Counted from the first letter of the stretch, positions 24,686-34,930 are shown. The stretch: 64,000 bases of DNA from Halichondria panicea (GCF_963675165.1 NC_087392.1:3239001-3303000); one strand, 5' to 3'. Notes: generated by a model from the sequence alone, not told the origin. Numbers and translations are program-made.

Positions 24686-24752
24686 GTGTGTGTGTGTGTG
24701 TGTTGTGTGTGTGTGTGTGTGTGGTGTGTGTGTGTGTGTGTGTGTGTGTGTG
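24686..24752. repeat. GT dinucleotide microsatellite
   Basis: An almost uninterrupted (TG)n run of about 67 bases with two TGG/TTG interruptions. It creates artificial CVCVCV and THTHTH frames on the two strands. Confidence 0.97.
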
Positions 24753-25075
24753 CCAACTGATAGGCAGATTTCATTCTCTGAATTGCAGTACCTTGGGCAG
24801 TATAGATTCTCACGTGGTTGCCTAAAATCGATTTTTCAAACAAGTTCGGCAAGTTCCACCGTTGGAGCATCCTCGCAACTGCGAGTATAATCTCTGAGTT
24901 CAGCGAGTATCTGTAACACACACATTTAAATAATTCTACTGCACAAGAATGTCAGCTGTCTATACAAAATACCTGCATTATCTTGGATGGATGAATATTT
25001 AGTTGAATTCCTTGAGCATGCGAACACTCACTGACTGTTTAGTACGATCACCTATACATAGTGCTCGTGTTCCTC

Positions 25076-25341
25076 CCCTTTCCCGTGGACGACTTTGAAA
25101 CAGTGCCGCCACCATGTTCTTGAGCTAAAAATAATAATTTGTTCAAATAATTGTTTACTACAGCTGATGACTTGGGCATATAATGAAATAAACATTCCTG
25201 TTTGTGTACCCTTTCCCGTGGACGACTTTGAAACAGTGCCGCCACCATGTTCTTGAGCTAAAAATAATAATTTGTTCAAATAATTGTTTACTACAGCTGA
25301 TGACTTGGGCATATAATGAAATAAACATTCCTGTTTGTGTA
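25076..25341. repeat. Exact tandem duplication, 133-base unit x2
   Basis: Unit 1 is 25076-25208 and unit 2 is 25209-25341; both begin CCCTTTCCCGTGGACG and end CTGTTTGTGTA. I see no differences between the copies, so the event is recent or an assembly duplication. Confidence 0.93.
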
Positions 25342-25489
25342 GGGAGATAAATAGGGAGATAAAAAGTATGGCGATACTTGGCACGAATCATCTGTCCTTT
25401 CCTTTCTGTAATTATAATTGATTGCTGATTGCTGACATAATTATACCCACACACACACACGCAAATGCTTACCCATATGCTTTTGGGAG

Positions 25490-25790
25490 AACACCAGACA
25501 ATAGACATGTTAACTACAGCCAGAGTCTTGAACCCATAGAGATGAAACAGAATTGGGCACAGAGAGAAAGTGCTGTCACTGGTGCCCTTCACTGATAGTC
25601 TTGTAGACATCTGAGAGTAGACTGAAGACAATTCATCATGGGACATTGCATGCCCAACAAACCTCTGGTTTCGACTGCGCTTCATCCCAACCCAATTATT
25701 TCTAATCATTTTGTTATACATTTCACTTCGTCCAATATGAGTGAGCCTTTGGGTTCAGGTTCAGGTTCAGGTTCAAGTTTGTCTAAATGT
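25490..25790 (-). mobile_element. Fragment of a DNA-transposon transposase
   Basis: The minus strand encodes SLILDEVK followed by GMKRSRNQRFVGHAMSHDEL, a pattern I recall from multicopy transposase-like proteins of sponges and cnidarians (the LxxDExK segment precedes a DDE-type core). It then runs through frameshifts toward a possible core segment (YGFKTLAVV). It is cut off on both sides. About 110 bases of it also occur inside BEL element B at 34915-35030. Confidence 0.5.
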
Positions 25791-26047
25791 CAAGTTTGGT
25801 TTGTCTAAATGTTTTATTATTTACAAACAAACCGTTTGCTTGAGAACTAGCTGTCTTTCAGCAAATGTTCTCTTCGATAGATACTGTCTTTGATACAGTT
25901 GCAAACGAATCTCCAGGACTTTGCATCAATGTAGTGTTTTAACGTGCGGACACATGGCAACTGAAGTTGCTTGAAGCTACCTCGTACGCTCTGGTAAATA
26001 CAGCAAGTGCTGCAGAATAGTAACTATAAATTCCAATACATTACACT

Positions 26048-26302
26048 CTAATTGTCAGCTCTGTTTCCCCGACTTGAGGTAACTACACAAGCAGCACACA
26101 TCTTACACACATCTAACTTAATTATCACTTTAATTTTACACACCTGGTCCCTCTTATATTGGCGCTCAGTGACATCTTGTTGCCAGGCTAGCCTGAGACA
26201 GTTATTATCTTTACCTAAAACTCGGTCACCTTCAGCCGTAGAGTCGTGCTTATCTGCCAGGGAAACCAATTGCACAAGGTCTTCATGCTGTTTACTGCTC
26301 AT
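26048..26302 (-). other. Possible exon, unrecognised
   Basis: A minus frame (MSSKQHEDLVQLVSLADKHD..., then GKDNNCLRLAWQQDVTERQYK) with natural composition ends at a GTGTGTAAAA donor-like site near 26140. It follows, in the same orientation, the integrase remnant at 26378-27165 and could belong to it or to a separate gene. Family not recognised. Confidence 0.3.
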
Positions 26303-26377
26303 TTCACAGTCAAACTTGCTCAGCTTCTTAGCGTGTTGCTCTTCGCATTAATGTTAATGTTTGAGAGCCGGGACAAC

Positions 26378-27165
26378 TTAGATAGGATATTTTGAACTCA
26401 CTGACAATCGCTTACGACGATCCGATTCAGAACACTTTTCTGTCACTTGGTGCACATCATGATGCTTACATGCCTTGCGTTGCTTACATGCCTTGCAGCA
26501 GTTAAAACCTTTAGAATTTGGGGTTTGTCGGGTGTTGTTGGGGACATGCCACTGACTACAGTTAGTGGAGAAGTATCGTTCGAAAGGTTCTGTCCAAACT
26601 ACTAAATTCTTGGTCTTGAACCGTATTGAGGATGGATACTCACTGATGCCAGGGCAACCTGATTTGTTGGAGAGCTGCACTAGGTAACCACTAGGTACAA
26701 TTGACTTGAAGAACACCATGCGTGGTATAAAAACAAATTTAAGGCAGTACATAACTGTTTCTTCTAGCTCGCGAAACCAATCATGGTAGATAACACCAAC
26801 ACACCGGTACACATCACGCCAGAGGCACTCATTATAGACTGATGAGCCAGCACTTGTTGAGGCATGCTGTTCCACCATGTATCGCCAGGCATGTACATTT
26901 TCCCTTCCAAGGTCTGTACGTAATCGTTCTGGTAATCCATGCCGCACTTAAAAATGCAGTAAGAACTGTGGAGGTTATCTGAGCACCTAAGGAACACAAC
27001 TGTTCTACGTGGTGACCATCCACATGCCACAGTGAGTGATAAACTCTTCGTCTGATGTCACACTTCTTCTAATTGCAGTGTTTTCGGGATCCACCCATCG
27101 GGTGGAACCACGGACTCTAGCTCGAGGAACAACTTTAATATCTACAACTTGAGCTGATACCTTCA
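26378..27165 (-). pseudogene. Retroviral-type (rve) integrase-like gene remnant
   Basis: Reading right to left: an Arg-rich segment (VDPENTAIRRSVT), then LWHVDGHH with the first catalytic Asp (about 27020-27045), then a frameshift, then GLPERLRTDLGRENVHAWRY with the second Asp, then ECLWRDVYRCVGVIYHDWFR. This order matches a TE-encoded integrase family of fish and invertebrates (motifs SLWHxDGxH, RVRTDxGxEN, NxRIERLWRD), which I recall as Ginger/Polinton-related. Several frameshifts are present, and NERIE has been reduced to NE before LWRD by a deletion, so the region of the catalytic Glu is damaged. The Cys-rich tail (CCKACKQRKACKHH) may be a duplication product. Confidence 0.68.
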
Positions 27166-27190
27166 TCTTCAAGTCTTCGATACAAAGTAC

Positions 27191-27637
27191 CTACAATTTA
27201 ATACATAATTACAATTACGAAACACAGTGACATGGTTTCACGAGGATTTCTAGGCAGGTCAAGATAATTGTGCGAGTATACCCACTGGAGTATACCGTAC
27301 TTCTTCTAAATAAAACATTTAATTCGAGTATGCATTTCAAGTATGCAAAACAAGAAATAGCCAATGAATTTATATACGGTATACCACACACACAGGCTCG
27401 GAGTCATGTCCAAGAGGGCATGCTTCAGAGCCGGCCAGTGTCTGTGTGTAGTATACTTGAGCACACGCTTACAACTTCTAATTGTTAATAACATCTTACC
27501 GAAGAGACTTCTCTGCGCACTTAAGGCCCGGGTCCAGATTTCAACACCAAAATTTACACTATGTTCATACTGCTGTATTATTTTCAATATACAGTGTATA
27601 TGCTGCATCAAAATGATCCAAAATGAAGCTCAATGTT
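27191..27637. other. No supported gene
   Basis: Spacer. Overlapping open frames at 27270-27657 on both strands are unrecognised. Confidence 0.4.
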
Positions 27638-27688
27638 TTCTTTTTCCAAAAAACTAATTAGCTTAATTCAATTATGCTAATTAGTCCC
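27638..27688. repeat. Dispersed repeat fragment, copy B
   Basis: Reverse-complement match to 11078-11120, with an extra AATTAGCTT duplication. Only the shared core is visible. Confidence 0.6.
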
Positions 27689-28173
27689 ATAATACGGTGT
27701 TGAAGATGCCAAGATCAAGCTTCAAAAACAAGGCTAGATGAACATCTCATAGCTATGTACTAGATAATAGCCTACCTCTAGAGTGGCTGTCAGAGCTAAA
27801 GAAGCTAGCATAGCTTTGGACATTTTTGCTTCCCATCAAGGAAACATAATCATAACAACATACTCTATCTTTTGAGGGCCTAAACAGCTACTCTTACCTT
27901 GTTTAAGTCCGCCGTATTCGTATTTGTTGCCAAAGATAATCTATAATAGTTCTAGCAGCTAGCTAAGCAAATACATTGACCTTATGACGTCACATGCAAT
28001 GAATAACATTAATAAACATTATGAATCTCATTAACACTAGATGATTTAACACTACATGATCTACAGGGTTTTGCAGAATCTTTGCAACAGCTTGTTTATT
28101 GACTTCCAAATAAGGCATCAACCACATTTGTACCTAATTAACAATCACGCATTTGTGCATTAATTAGAATACT

Positions 28174-29227
28174 GTGCTACAGAGATCTAAAGCTAGTTAT
28201 AGCAAGATGGACGCCTGGAAGACTGGCATGCCCTGGCCCTCTCCTCTCCTGTATCAGCAAACTAGGCCTACAGCTCCCACAAACTACCTACAACAAATCC
28301 AGCACTTTCAAGGCACAAACAGCCCGCGTTTCACTCTCATGTCAGACAAAGAGCTAGAGGAAGGTTCAAGCAGTTACAGTTATCTTGTGAAAATAATTAA
28401 TCCCATAAAGAAGAGTGACTTCGTAGTTAGAATGTGGCATGGCATCTCTGAAACCTTCACATCTCCAGCTTTGTTGCTTTGTTGAAAGAGAAGCTACAAG
28501 AAGCCTTCCCCCAGGAAATTTCTTCCACTGCTGATTGTCAGATGGGCTACTTTGTAAAAAGTAATACCAAACAATGGATCGTAGAAAAAAAGGATTTAAG
28601 TGTCATGTACGAATCATTTGATATTGGCTCAGATATCACTCTGTGGTGTGATGGAATTCGTGAGAGCGGTAATATACTGGAGGTGAGCCACCTTCCAAAA
28701 AGAGAAAAACTGATGGCCAGGCTGTTGTCTCAGACACAGTAGTGGATGACGAAAATTTTAAGAAACTCAAGGAAAAACATCCTGATATGTCCTGTCCAAA
28801 GCTGAGATTGTGGGCCAAACTTATCAGCAAAGGACGATATGATGACTTTGAAAACGTCCCTCCCATCCCTCTACTGCAAGATGACTCTTCATTATCTACA
28901 AAAAAGAAGAAGAATTGCGCCTCAGATGCACTGGTTGATGCTGTTACAGCTTTTGCGCAAGTGTTTAAGTCACCAAACGTAACACCCCAGAAAATCAGCA
29001 GCCCTACTCAGATCTCTTCTAAGCTGTCACCAATGAAGTACGCCCAGCTGCGCCGCAGCAGTTTGGAAGACCTAAAAACGCTGAAGAACTTGTGTGAAGA
29101 AGATATTATATCTGAGAGTGAATTTGCTGAAGAAAAGGAGCGTGTTTTGACCACACTAAAGTCTAAGAAATTGTACACTATACTTTTAAAATACCTCTGT
29201 GATTGGGATAATTATTGTTATAACTGA
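28174..29227 (+). pseudogene. Companion protein gene inside the IS630 element
   Basis: Three adjacent plus frames (28174-28485, 28479-28742, 28742-29227) form one protein of about 340 residues. N-terminus Pro/Gln-rich; residues about 65-155 form a compact domain (IINPIKKSDFVVRMWHGISE..., QMGYFVKSNTKQWIVEKKD, SDITLWCDGI) that may be ubiquitin-like; then a basic patch SKKRK, likely a nuclear signal; then a helical segment (CPKLRLWAKLISKGRYDDFE, NVPPIPLL); and a C-terminal two-helix motif (LEDLKTLKNLCEEDIISESE). The first break is an exact 8-base tandem duplication (CTTTGTTG, 28469-28484); the second is a small indel near 28660-28685. The domain order resembles uncharacterised multicopy proteins of sponges and cnidarians, from memory. 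A diverged relative lies at 48536-49324. Function unknown; its place inside the TIRs suggests a transposition helper or cargo. Confidence 0.72.
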
Positions 29228-29254
29228 TTGAGCAATAATGTTATTCGTCATTAA

Positions 29255-30288
29255 TCAAATATAACCAGAATGTTGTACCCATTGATTGCAATTGTCAACG
29301 GTGATTGATGTGAATGCATGCAATACAAATGATTCTATGTCAAATATGTCCAGTAGGTATTCATTTGCTTTTAAAGTTGACTTCACTTTTGAAAATGCTT
29401 CTTCAATGGGGTTCAAGTCCGGACTGTAGGGGGGGAGGAAATGCACAAGGGCTCCTGTTGACTCAATAAGATCAACCACACCATTTGCATGATGTATCGA
29501 AGCATTATCTAATACAACAACACTATGAGGATATGAGGATTGCTGCCATTAAATGGCTTTAATTGTTGGAGCAAAGATTAGCGAACATAGTGCTTAAAGT
29601 TGTCACCAGCCACAGAAGTAGTATATGTGTAACAGTCCAGAAGGCCTTCCATAGATATAGCTGCAATAGCAGAAACTCTTTGCCCGCGCACAAGTAGCTT
29701 AGTTGATACAGCAGGTCTGCCCCTTATGCTGTATCCATATCTCCTCAAGCGGTTCCTTCTGTCTGCTCCAGTTTCATCTACAAAAACAAACATTTGGGGG
29801 TGGCCACGAAAAACTTGCATGTCAAGGAGGTACTCTGCCCTCAGTAATTCACTCCTCTGCTTTGCTACGAGTACCATCTTTTGCCGTGTGATGTTCGAGC
29901 TCTTCAAAAACCTCCAAATTGTGCTGGTGTCCACATTGGTTCCGGTCTCTTGAATTAGAGTCTGCTGTATCTCACGTAGAAACACTGCTGGAGTCTCAGC
30001 AATTGTTTCCAAGATGATGATTTTGTCTATCTCTGTTAAACTAGCTGTTCCAGTGTTTGGAAGATATATTTTCTTTTCAACATTGCCAGAAGTATTGAAC
30101 AAAGATACAGTTCTGCTTACTGTAGATAAGTCAACACAGAGATTTTGTGCTACAGTTCGACATGACTTTTTCAACCCTTCTACTTGGTAAACAATCCGCC
30201 ATCTGAGGTCAGCTGAGTAAGCCTTAGTTCGCTTTGGCTCGCAAGACATTTTGAATTTCCCACTCAGGTCTACGGGATTCGTTTTCAA
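29255..30288 (-). pseudogene. IS630/Tc1-type DD34E transposase
   Basis: Start at 30288, or at 30249 (MSCEPKRTKAYSADLRWR). A helix-turn-helix N-terminal domain (RTVAQNLCVDLSTVSRTVSL) and a second DNA-binding segment (TIWRFLKSSNITRQKM) precede the DDE core. Asp-1 is in MFVFVDETGADRR, Asp-2 in VVLDNASIHH (in the frame of the last third), and Glu in LPPYSPDLNPIEEAF. Thirty-four residues separate Asp-2 and Glu. Only two lesions are seen: an in-frame stop TAA after KHYVR (29575-29577 region) and an exact 8-base tandem duplication (ATGAGGAT, 29525-29540) that shifts the frame. All catalytic residues survive. It would cut and paste the element at TA sites. Confidence 0.9.
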
Positions 30289-30447
30289 GCCGCCCTCGAG
30301 GCTATTACCATAGTAAAATCTAATTATGGTTACTCATTAGTAACCACAGTGTACATAGGCTTTCACAACACTGTTGCAAAGATTCTGCAAAACCCTGTAC
30401 ATGATCTACATAAAATGTAGGCAATGAATAAAATTAATCTTATCAGT

Positions 30448-30636
30448 GCCTGACCCAGGCACAGAGTTCTTTGCCTTTTTCTTTGGTAGGAAGTCATTCA
30501 TGTCATCTTCATCATCATCATCAGTATTAAAAGCACTGGCAGAGGATCCTGATCCTACAGCGGACAAAGCACTGCTACTTTCTTCAGCGAGTCAATGGGA
30601 GTCAATGGGACTCCTCTTAACAGAGCGTGAATTCAT
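30448..30636 (-). CDS. Possible acidic/basic nuclear-type exon
   Basis: ATG at 30636 opens MNSRSVKRSPIDS; a 10-base tandem duplication (30590-30609, AGTCAATGGG twice) shifts the frame. The following segment is Ser-rich (LAEESSSALSAVGSGSSASA), then acidic (NTDDDDEDDMNDFL), then a nuclear-signal-like PKKKAK. Composition is that of a disordered nuclear protein. It lies 50 bases outside the right TIR of the IS630 element, so it is not part of it. Family unrecognised; no further exons were identified. Confidence 0.35.
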
Positions 30637-30774
30637 TTAGGCACAGCAGAGCTCTAACTAGCTAGAGAAGAGAAGACCATAACTTTACAGAGAAAGCATG
30701 CCACATGCGTTTTTGCACATACTGCGCATGCGCACAACCACGCACCACCGCCTGCAGGAGCAGATTACTGCCTC

Positions 30775-31155
30775 AGTTGTTTGCTAAATACCCTCAGTTG
30801 TTTACTAAATACCCTCAGTTGTTTACTGCTCAGTCGTTTACTAAATACCCTCAGTTGTTACCGTCAGTCCTTTGCTAAATACCCTCAGTTGTTTACTAAA
30901 TACCTTACTAAATACCCTCAGTCCTTTGCTAAATACCCTCAGTCGTTTACTAAATACTCTCAGTCCTTTACTAAATACCCTCAGTTGTTTACTAAATACC
31001 CTTTGCTAAATACCCTCAGTCGTTTACTAAATACCCTCAGTTGTTTACTAAATACCCTCAGTCCTTTGCTAAATACCCTCAGTTGTTTACTAAATACCCT
31101 CAGTTGTTTTTACTAAATACCCTCAGTTGTTTCCTCAGTTGTTTAACTAAATACC
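30775..31155. repeat. Minisatellite, about 20-base unit
   Basis: CTCAGT(T/C)(G/C)(T/C)TTACTAAATACC and variants with TTTGCTAAATACC repeat about 18 times, with occasional truncated units. Open frames across it (NTLSCLL, TKYPQSF) are artefacts of the repeat. Confidence 0.95.
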
Positions 31156-31289
31156 ACCAAAACCTTGTGTTTTTGTTCTCAATATTTTGACACAAACGGC
31201 ACCCCATAGAGGAGTACGTGTTTAGGCATGACAGTGTTTGCATGCCAAATAGCTAATGGCGCTACTTATTAAATGGAGAATTGTAATAC

Positions 31290-31493
31290 ATGGAGTTTAC
31301 CTTCGAACAAGTTAATGCTGTGTCAGAGTATGGTATTCCCTCACGTTTCAGAATATATGCGAGTCGTATCACAGGTCGAAGTATACATAATCAGAGGATC
31401 GAGCGACTGTGGCGTGCTGGCTGTGTTTCTCTATATTATGAACTGTTTAATATGCTAGAAGGACATGTTCATTCCCAGACTGCAGCTAGTTAA
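31290..31493 (+). pseudogene. Fragment of an rve integrase-like protein
   Basis: The frame contains [20 protein letters not shown] followed by [21 protein letters not shown] is the catalytic-Glu motif of the same TE-integrase family as the remnant at 26378-27165; here the Glu segment is kept and the Asp-containing parts are missing. Only about 50 residues are recognisable. Unrelated to the BEL element that starts at 31886. Confidence 0.6.
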
Positions 31494-31649
31494 CATGCAG
31501 CTAGATAGGAACACGCACACTTTGGAGTGAATACACGGTCAACCTCCTAAAAAATAAACTTTCAATATCATTTAACTTTCAATATCATTCAATATCATTT
31601 AACTACTATCAATATCATTTAACTACTAAAGGATTGTGGAAAATATTGA

Positions 31650-31880
31650 TTGACTTTGTAGCACATCCTTCACAGAGAAACGAAGACGGCCCGCACCACA
31701 CACAAGAGAGCACACACAAGAGAGCACAAAATACGCAGAGTATTGGAGTGCTTGGAAATCCTGTAAACGTGGACACTAGGCTAGGTCTTACTTCTGCCCA
31801 CACTTCTGATGCTTTTTTCCGCTGCGTGTGTGTCCCTGCTAGTGAATCATACTCAGTCGTCTGCAAAATTGTGGATTGAC
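31650..31880 (+). repeat. Unique-family repeat X, copy 1
   Basis: CTTTGTAGCACA...CGAAGACGGCCC...GCAGAGTATTGGAGTGCTTGG...CTAGGTCTTACTTCTGCCCACAC...CCGCTGCGTGTGTGTCCCTGC recurs at 36256-36430. The two copies directly flank BEL element B, so it seems to have inserted at the junction of a tandem pair. A 16-base sub-duplication (ACACAAGAGAGCAC twice) is inside this copy. The plus frame 31634-31879 is unrecognised. Confidence 0.7.
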
Positions 31881-31975
31881 CCGTGTGTTGGAACTTACAC
31901 TGATGGAACTTCCGTATGGTACTGGTCGTTTATTTCACTTGTAGTCTCAGTATTACAATGTTGTATAATTAGAAT

Positions 31976-33115
31976 TAGTTACTAGTAGCCCAGAATCCAG
32001 CAATCTGATTGGTCAGTACAGGGTTTATATTTCCCATATTAACCTGTAAATTCTCATATAAACCTGTAATTTTCATGTTCACAACAACCATTCATTACTT
32101 ATTTTTTTGTGTTTTTCAAACATGTTTTTTGTATATTGTATTATAAAAAACAATGAGAAGTAACTGTTTTGTTTTGGTAATGACAAAAAATTATAATGTT
32201 CAGTCGCTGTTAATACGTTGGTTGTTGGATGTAGGCATATAGAGAGATTGATGGTATAACGTTGCAGGCACTAAAGTTAAAGTTTGGAGGCATAAATTGA
32301 CAGCAGTTGGTTTGTGAGTTTTGTTGCACTGCCATCTGTGAGTGATCAGTGTGTGCCAGTATGTTAATTGGCTTTACGTTGAGGATGTCTGAAACTGACT
32401 TCTTTTGACACTCAGAAGTTCTCTTGTAGCTGCGAACTCCTTCCAAGCTTCGGTGTCCAGTTGTTTCCATTATCATTTGTTCGTCCACTCCAGCGTTGTA
32501 GAGTCTAGTAGCAGCAGTTGCACGGAGTATGTATTAGAGGTTCAGCCTTCTTTTGTGACCCTAGTCCAGCTCTCTGCAAGCGCTTCATTTCGGAGTCTAG
32601 GCACACTCGAAAGTCAGCAAAACAAGCATCCTTGAACAGGTCAATCCCGGGATTTCCATTCTAATTATTCACCTTATGCAGATATCACTATCCAAACTGT
32701 ACACTGCACCTGCCGTGATAAGAGGCCTGCAGACACTTTGCTTCATTCGCTTTGAGTTAGATTGTGCAGGTTCTGTTGGCTTGTCCAGCTCCTCCTCCTT
32801 TCTTTGTTCTGTAGAAAGAGTAGCCAGCTCCGCCTCCACATTTAGAGGGCGGGGTCTATGGGCTCGGTCATTATTATGCCGAGTACTTCTTCAGAAAAGA
32901 GCTTGTCTAGGCCTAGGTCTTCGTCCGCGTCCATTCTTTCGGTTAGTTTTTGAAATGAACCTAGCAACTAAACTCGTTAGATACTGTTTAGTCGGTATCT
33001 ATGGGAATTATAAGCCCGCAGGCACTCGTAGTACCCTCGCTTCGCTCGGGATACTACAGCAGGCCTTTGGGCTTATAATTCCCCTAGATACCTCCTAAAC
33101 AGTATCTAACTATTA
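31976..33115 (-). mobile_element. Crypton-like insertion with terminal hairpin
   Basis: About 1.14 kb inserted in the LTR. Its minus strand carries remnants of a tyrosine recombinase of the Crypton type (see 32210-32650). The right end is a large foldback: 32976-33020 (GTTAGATACTGTTTAG...) pairs with 33064-33110 around a GC-rich loop with CTCGCTTCGCTCGGG. I could not define a target duplication, so the foldback may be a separate MITE next to the Crypton piece. Confidence 0.6.
32210..32650 (-). pseudogene. Crypton-type tyrosine recombinase remnant
   Basis: An upstream piece (about 32570-32650) reads CFADFRVCLDSEMKRLQRAG and KKAEPL, matching the linker before the catalytic domain in Crypton-derived proteins (KIAA1958/ZMYM-type, from memory). 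The downstream piece has YNAGVDEQMIMETTGHRSLE followed by GVRSYKRTSE. GHRS...Y carries the conserved His, Arg and the catalytic Tyr of tyrosine recombinases. The two pieces are joined by a deletion that removed most of the catalytic domain, including the first Arg. Inactive. Confidence 0.75.
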
Positions 33116-33349
33116 TTTACAATTGATAAAATGTGTTGAAGTGATGAGTTGTTGCAAAGTGTGAAACTAACTAACTAGCCTTACGCCTTACTAATACAAG
33201 AGAGTAGGATCTACTAACATTTGGTCCTTCAAACCGGATCGTTGTCGTCGAAATCAGTCTCACTGGAGCTTGTCCTGCTCTCTATCTTGTCCTGCTCTCT
33301 ATTTGGAAACATGGACTGTTGGCTTGTTGACCACGTGTTCACTTGATCG

Positions 33350-33560
33350 CACGTGCAAACTCAGTACTCAACCCGGATTCTCTCGTTTGTGAAAACTCGT
33401 TTACTCAACCCGGACTGTCACGTTTGTAAAACCCGTTTACTCATCCTGGATCTCTCATACGTCGATCGTTTACTCATCCTGGATCTCTCTCATACGTCGA
33501 TCATTTACTCATCCTGGAAACTCATCTTACTCATCCTGGATCTCTGTCTGAATCAACGTT
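33350..33560. repeat. Leader tandem repeats of BEL element B
   Basis: Units of about 25-30 bases with GTTTACTCA(A/T)CC(C/T)GGA and CTCTCATACGTCGATC repeat six to seven times between the primer-binding site and gag, paralleling 22780-22925 in element A. Confidence 0.85.
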
Positions 33561-33640
33561 ACTGATCAGTATAAATCGTTTATTATTCAACTCTTCGAAA
33601 TTGAGCGTTGTCATAATCGTTGTCATAATCGCACACAGTA

Positions 33641-34930
33641 ATGTCTGAGGCTGATTGACGAGAAGCGAGGCACAACTCGAGCCTCCATCACCCGAATCAA
33701 TACACGATTGCGGATGCCCCTGATTTACCTGCTACTATTAGCCATGCACAACGACTTATTGCAAAGATACAAATGAAGAGTTTAAAGTGCACCACTTCGC
33801 TGTAATCAACTTTATTGATGATGAAGATGAAGAAGAACTGGAATCGATGTTGGACACCTTAGACGATGATGTTGCTGCTAGACTGGAAGAGCTTGCTGCC
33901 AGGCGACCCCCAGCAGTTGACAAAGTAGCAAACGTGACCTTCAAGCGTTTGCTATTGTCGCAGAGAATCTCTCCTCACTTGATACTGGAGACAACAGACT
34001 TGAAGAAAGAATTGTCTGACGTTCATCAGGAGTATATGTCAGCTGACCATGAAGAGCATGTTGGACATGTTAAAAGGAGCACACTTCACTACAGGTTCGG
34101 AAGCTGCTCAGATCTACACCACCACTTATAGATACTTCGAAACCGGTGAAACTACCAACGTTAGAAATCCCCACGTTTGATGGTAGTATTCTCAATTGGA
34201 CAACATTTTGGGAACAGTTTGATATCTCCATCCATTCCCGTTTTGACCTAGCTACAGCCGAGAAGCTTGCATATTTGAGAGATGCTCTCAAGAATGGAAA
34301 TGCGAAAGCTTCGATTGAAGGACTCAGTAGATCTGGAGAACAATACGAGGAAGCAATCGCTTGTCTAAAGGACAGGTACGATAGACCTAGACTTATCCAT
34401 CAAGCACACGTACGAGGATGGCAATGGGAAAGAGCTTCGTCGACTCCATGATACTGCTCAGCAACACTTGAGGGCCCTTGGACATGAGCCTGACCCAGCA
34501 TTCATCACTTCTATGATTGAGCTAAAACTTGATGGCCAAACCATGTTTGAATGGCAGCGTCATAGTCAAGAATCCATTGATGTACCACCGTACAAAGACT
34601 TGTTGGCGTTTATCAATCTACGTGCACAAGCGTCAGAGAGCTCCTCAGACCTCGTGAAGAAAACTCCTAGGAGTGAGCCATATACAAGGAAGTACGCTAA
34701 CCCTCCAAGGCACGTTGCCTCGCACTCTGCAAGTCTCAACCACGACTGTGTAGTTTGCAAAGAGAAGCATCCCTTGTATCTTTGCACAAAGTACCCACGA
34801 GAAGTCAAATTGTTTGTGTATGAATTGTATGCGATCAGGACACTTTGTGAAGAACTGCAAATCGTTACACAAATGCCACGTTTGTCAAAAACCTCATCAC
34901 ACCTTACCTGAACCTGAACCCAAACCTTTA
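33641..34930 (+). pseudogene. BEL/Pao gag of element B, broken
   Basis: ATG at 33641 (MSEAD) with an early stop. An acidic coiled-coil region follows (33787-34131), then the gag core in the frame at 34146-34451 (PTLEIPTFDGSILNWTTFWE), then 34468-34911 with MIELKLDGQTMFEWQRHSQ, CVVCKEKHPLYLC and, frameshifted, a zinc knuckle. It shares layout and many residues with element A gag (20772-22539). Exact tandem duplications (33608-33631, GTTGTCATAATC twice, just upstream) and small deletions cause the breaks. Structural particle protein; this copy is not functional. Confidence 0.85.

Larger units (their letters stand above)
28064..30397. mobile_element. IS630/Tc1-type transposon with two convergent genes
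   Basis: Perfect 27-base TIRs (28064-28090, beginning CAGGGTTTTGCAGAATC, and 30371-30397) are flanked by TA on both sides (28062-28063 and 30398-30399), the standard Tc1/mariner target duplication. Flanking TACATGATC repeats show that the pre-insertion site was itself a short tandem duplication. The element is 2334 bases. It encodes a DD34E transposase on the minus strand and an unrelated protein on the plus strand, tail-to-tail, with 27 bases between the two ORF ends. Identical TIRs and only a few lesions suggest it is young. Confidence 0.92.
31886..33219 (+). repeat. 5' LTR of BEL element B, split by an insertion
   Basis: Positions 31886-31975 and 33116-33219 together align with the 192-base 3' LTR (36058-36249). 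The break falls inside ATTAGAATT|ACAATTGATAAAATG. The right-hand part also contains ACTAACTAACTAGCC and TAATACAAGAG as in the 3' LTR. Confidence 0.88.

Noticed and set aside
24630-24921. Overlapping ORFs with Cys-Val or Thr-His runs
   Set aside because: They are translations of the GT microsatellite at 24686-24752.
25052-25384. Two similar ORFs suggesting a repeated protein domain
   Set aside because: They are both translations of the exact 133-base tandem duplication, with no coding signal in the unit.
28053-30409. 11-base target duplication (TACATGATCTA) for the element at 28064
   Set aside because: The DD34E transposase uses TA sites; the longer match is better explained by a pre-existing tandem TACATGATC in the target, in keeping with the many local duplications.
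30781-31116. 111-codon Leu/Thr/Ser-rich ORF, and the possibility of a CRISPR-like array
   Set aside because: It is a degenerate 20-base minisatellite without distinct spacers, in eukaryotic DNA; the ORF is a by-product of the unit.
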